From Paenibacillus cymbidii (GTDB taxonomy: Bacteria; Bacillota; Bacilli; Paenibacillales; NBRC-103111), in the NCBI RefSeq assembly GCF_004764705.1, contig NZ_SHLX01000051.1, positions 1-51,145 on the forward strand: 51,145 bases of DNA, in the 5' to 3' direction. Numbering within the stretch: the first letter of the stretch is position 1; every line of letters starts with the position of its first letter. Positions 51,027-51,145 of the stretch are shown here, piece by piece. A program made the translations under genes and the position numbers. Under the pieces are notes generated by a model. It was not told the origin of the DNA and made no database searches. It was given only the letters and a program-made list of their open reading frames with translations.

Positions 51027-51145
51027 TGTCAAGAAAGTAGACACACAATTTAAGCGATCTGCTGTTGCTCGTAGTACCTTTTTTCGCATAAATGCGGGGT
51101 GAGGTAACCAATTGACGAATGGATGCGAGTGCGATTGTAATCAAA
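51027..51145 (-). mobile_element. End of an IS3-family insertion sequence
   Basis: The terminal sequence TGTCAAGAAAGTAGACACAC (51027-51046) has the TG start usual for IS3-family ends. It is followed on the inside by the transposase 3' end. The element continues past the window. It interrupts a hairpin array. Confidence 0.75.
51050..51145 (-). CDS. IS3-family transposase (OrfB), C-terminal 31 codons
   Basis: The minus-strand frame ending at TAA 51050-51052 reads FDYNRTRIHSSIGYLTP and ends in CEKRYYEQQQIA. This is the standard C-terminal end of IS3-family rve-type transposases (YN-x-R-x-HSSIGYLTP). The rest lies outside the window. Confidence 0.88.
   Translation of the reverse strand, partial: FDYNRTRIHSSIGYLTPHLCEKRYYEQQQIA

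Overview
The window looks like a chromosomal segment of a GC-rich, endospore-forming Bacillota of the Paenibacillaceae type (Paenibacillus/Cohnella-like). The evidence is a three-gene GerA-type germinant receptor operon, a SigA-type sigma factor, an alkaline phosphatase with a copper-amine-oxidase-like C-terminal domain, many AraC regulators, strong Shine-Dalgarno sites and frequent GTG/TTG starts. The assignment is from gene content only.

Layout. 1-2.0 kb: a phytanoyl-CoA dioxygenase (PhyH) gene divergent from an AraC regulator. 2.0-6.9 kb: a minus-strand series Rrf2 regulator, TrxR-like flavoprotein, TusA-like/diiron fusion, acyl-CoA-dehydrogenase-like protein and PhnD-like protein without signal peptide. 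Two copies of one palindromic motif sit in front of the first two genes. 7.1-12.9 kb: a NarL-type response regulator, a 40-codon ORF, two membrane histidine kinases, then, convergent, a nitrile-hydratase-leader (NHLP) RiPP precursor with a penultimate Trp and a class I isoprenoid-synthase-fold protein with two Asp-rich motifs. This resembles ComQXPA in outline, but with a RiPP-type leader, and is the best candidate for an undescribed system. 13-15.2 kb: YeiH-type transporter and LysR regulator.

15.4-24.3 kb: a heparinase-like protein, a second diiron protein and AraC; an AraC remnant; an operon of a 99-aa protein, PhyH and a metallo-beta-lactamase-fold hydrolase, opposite another AraC; a CDF transporter. 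24.5-34 kb: EamA permease; a five-gene operon (RpiR regulator, GNAT, M20, N-succinylamino-acid racemase, double esterase) that fits the D- to L-amino acid pathway described in Geobacillus; a third AraC/PhyH pair. 34-36 kb: BlaI/M56 pair with two clear BlaI operators. 36-40 kb: a 46-codon gene and the ger operon. 40-44.6 kb: an ABC transporter with lipoprotein, then alkaline phosphatase. 45-50.6 kb: SDR-like protein, a c-di-AMP (ydaO-type) riboswitch with terminator ahead of a KamA-like radical SAM gene, a ParB-like protein, a MobA-like nucleotidyltransferase and a SigA paralogue. The right edge cuts an IS3-family element.

Several intergenic regions carry arrays of four short hairpins (arms beginning or ending with AAATA/TATTT). 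Starts are spaced about 51, 62 and 52 bp, and this spacing holds even where the stem sequences differ. One array copy is interrupted by the IS at the right edge.
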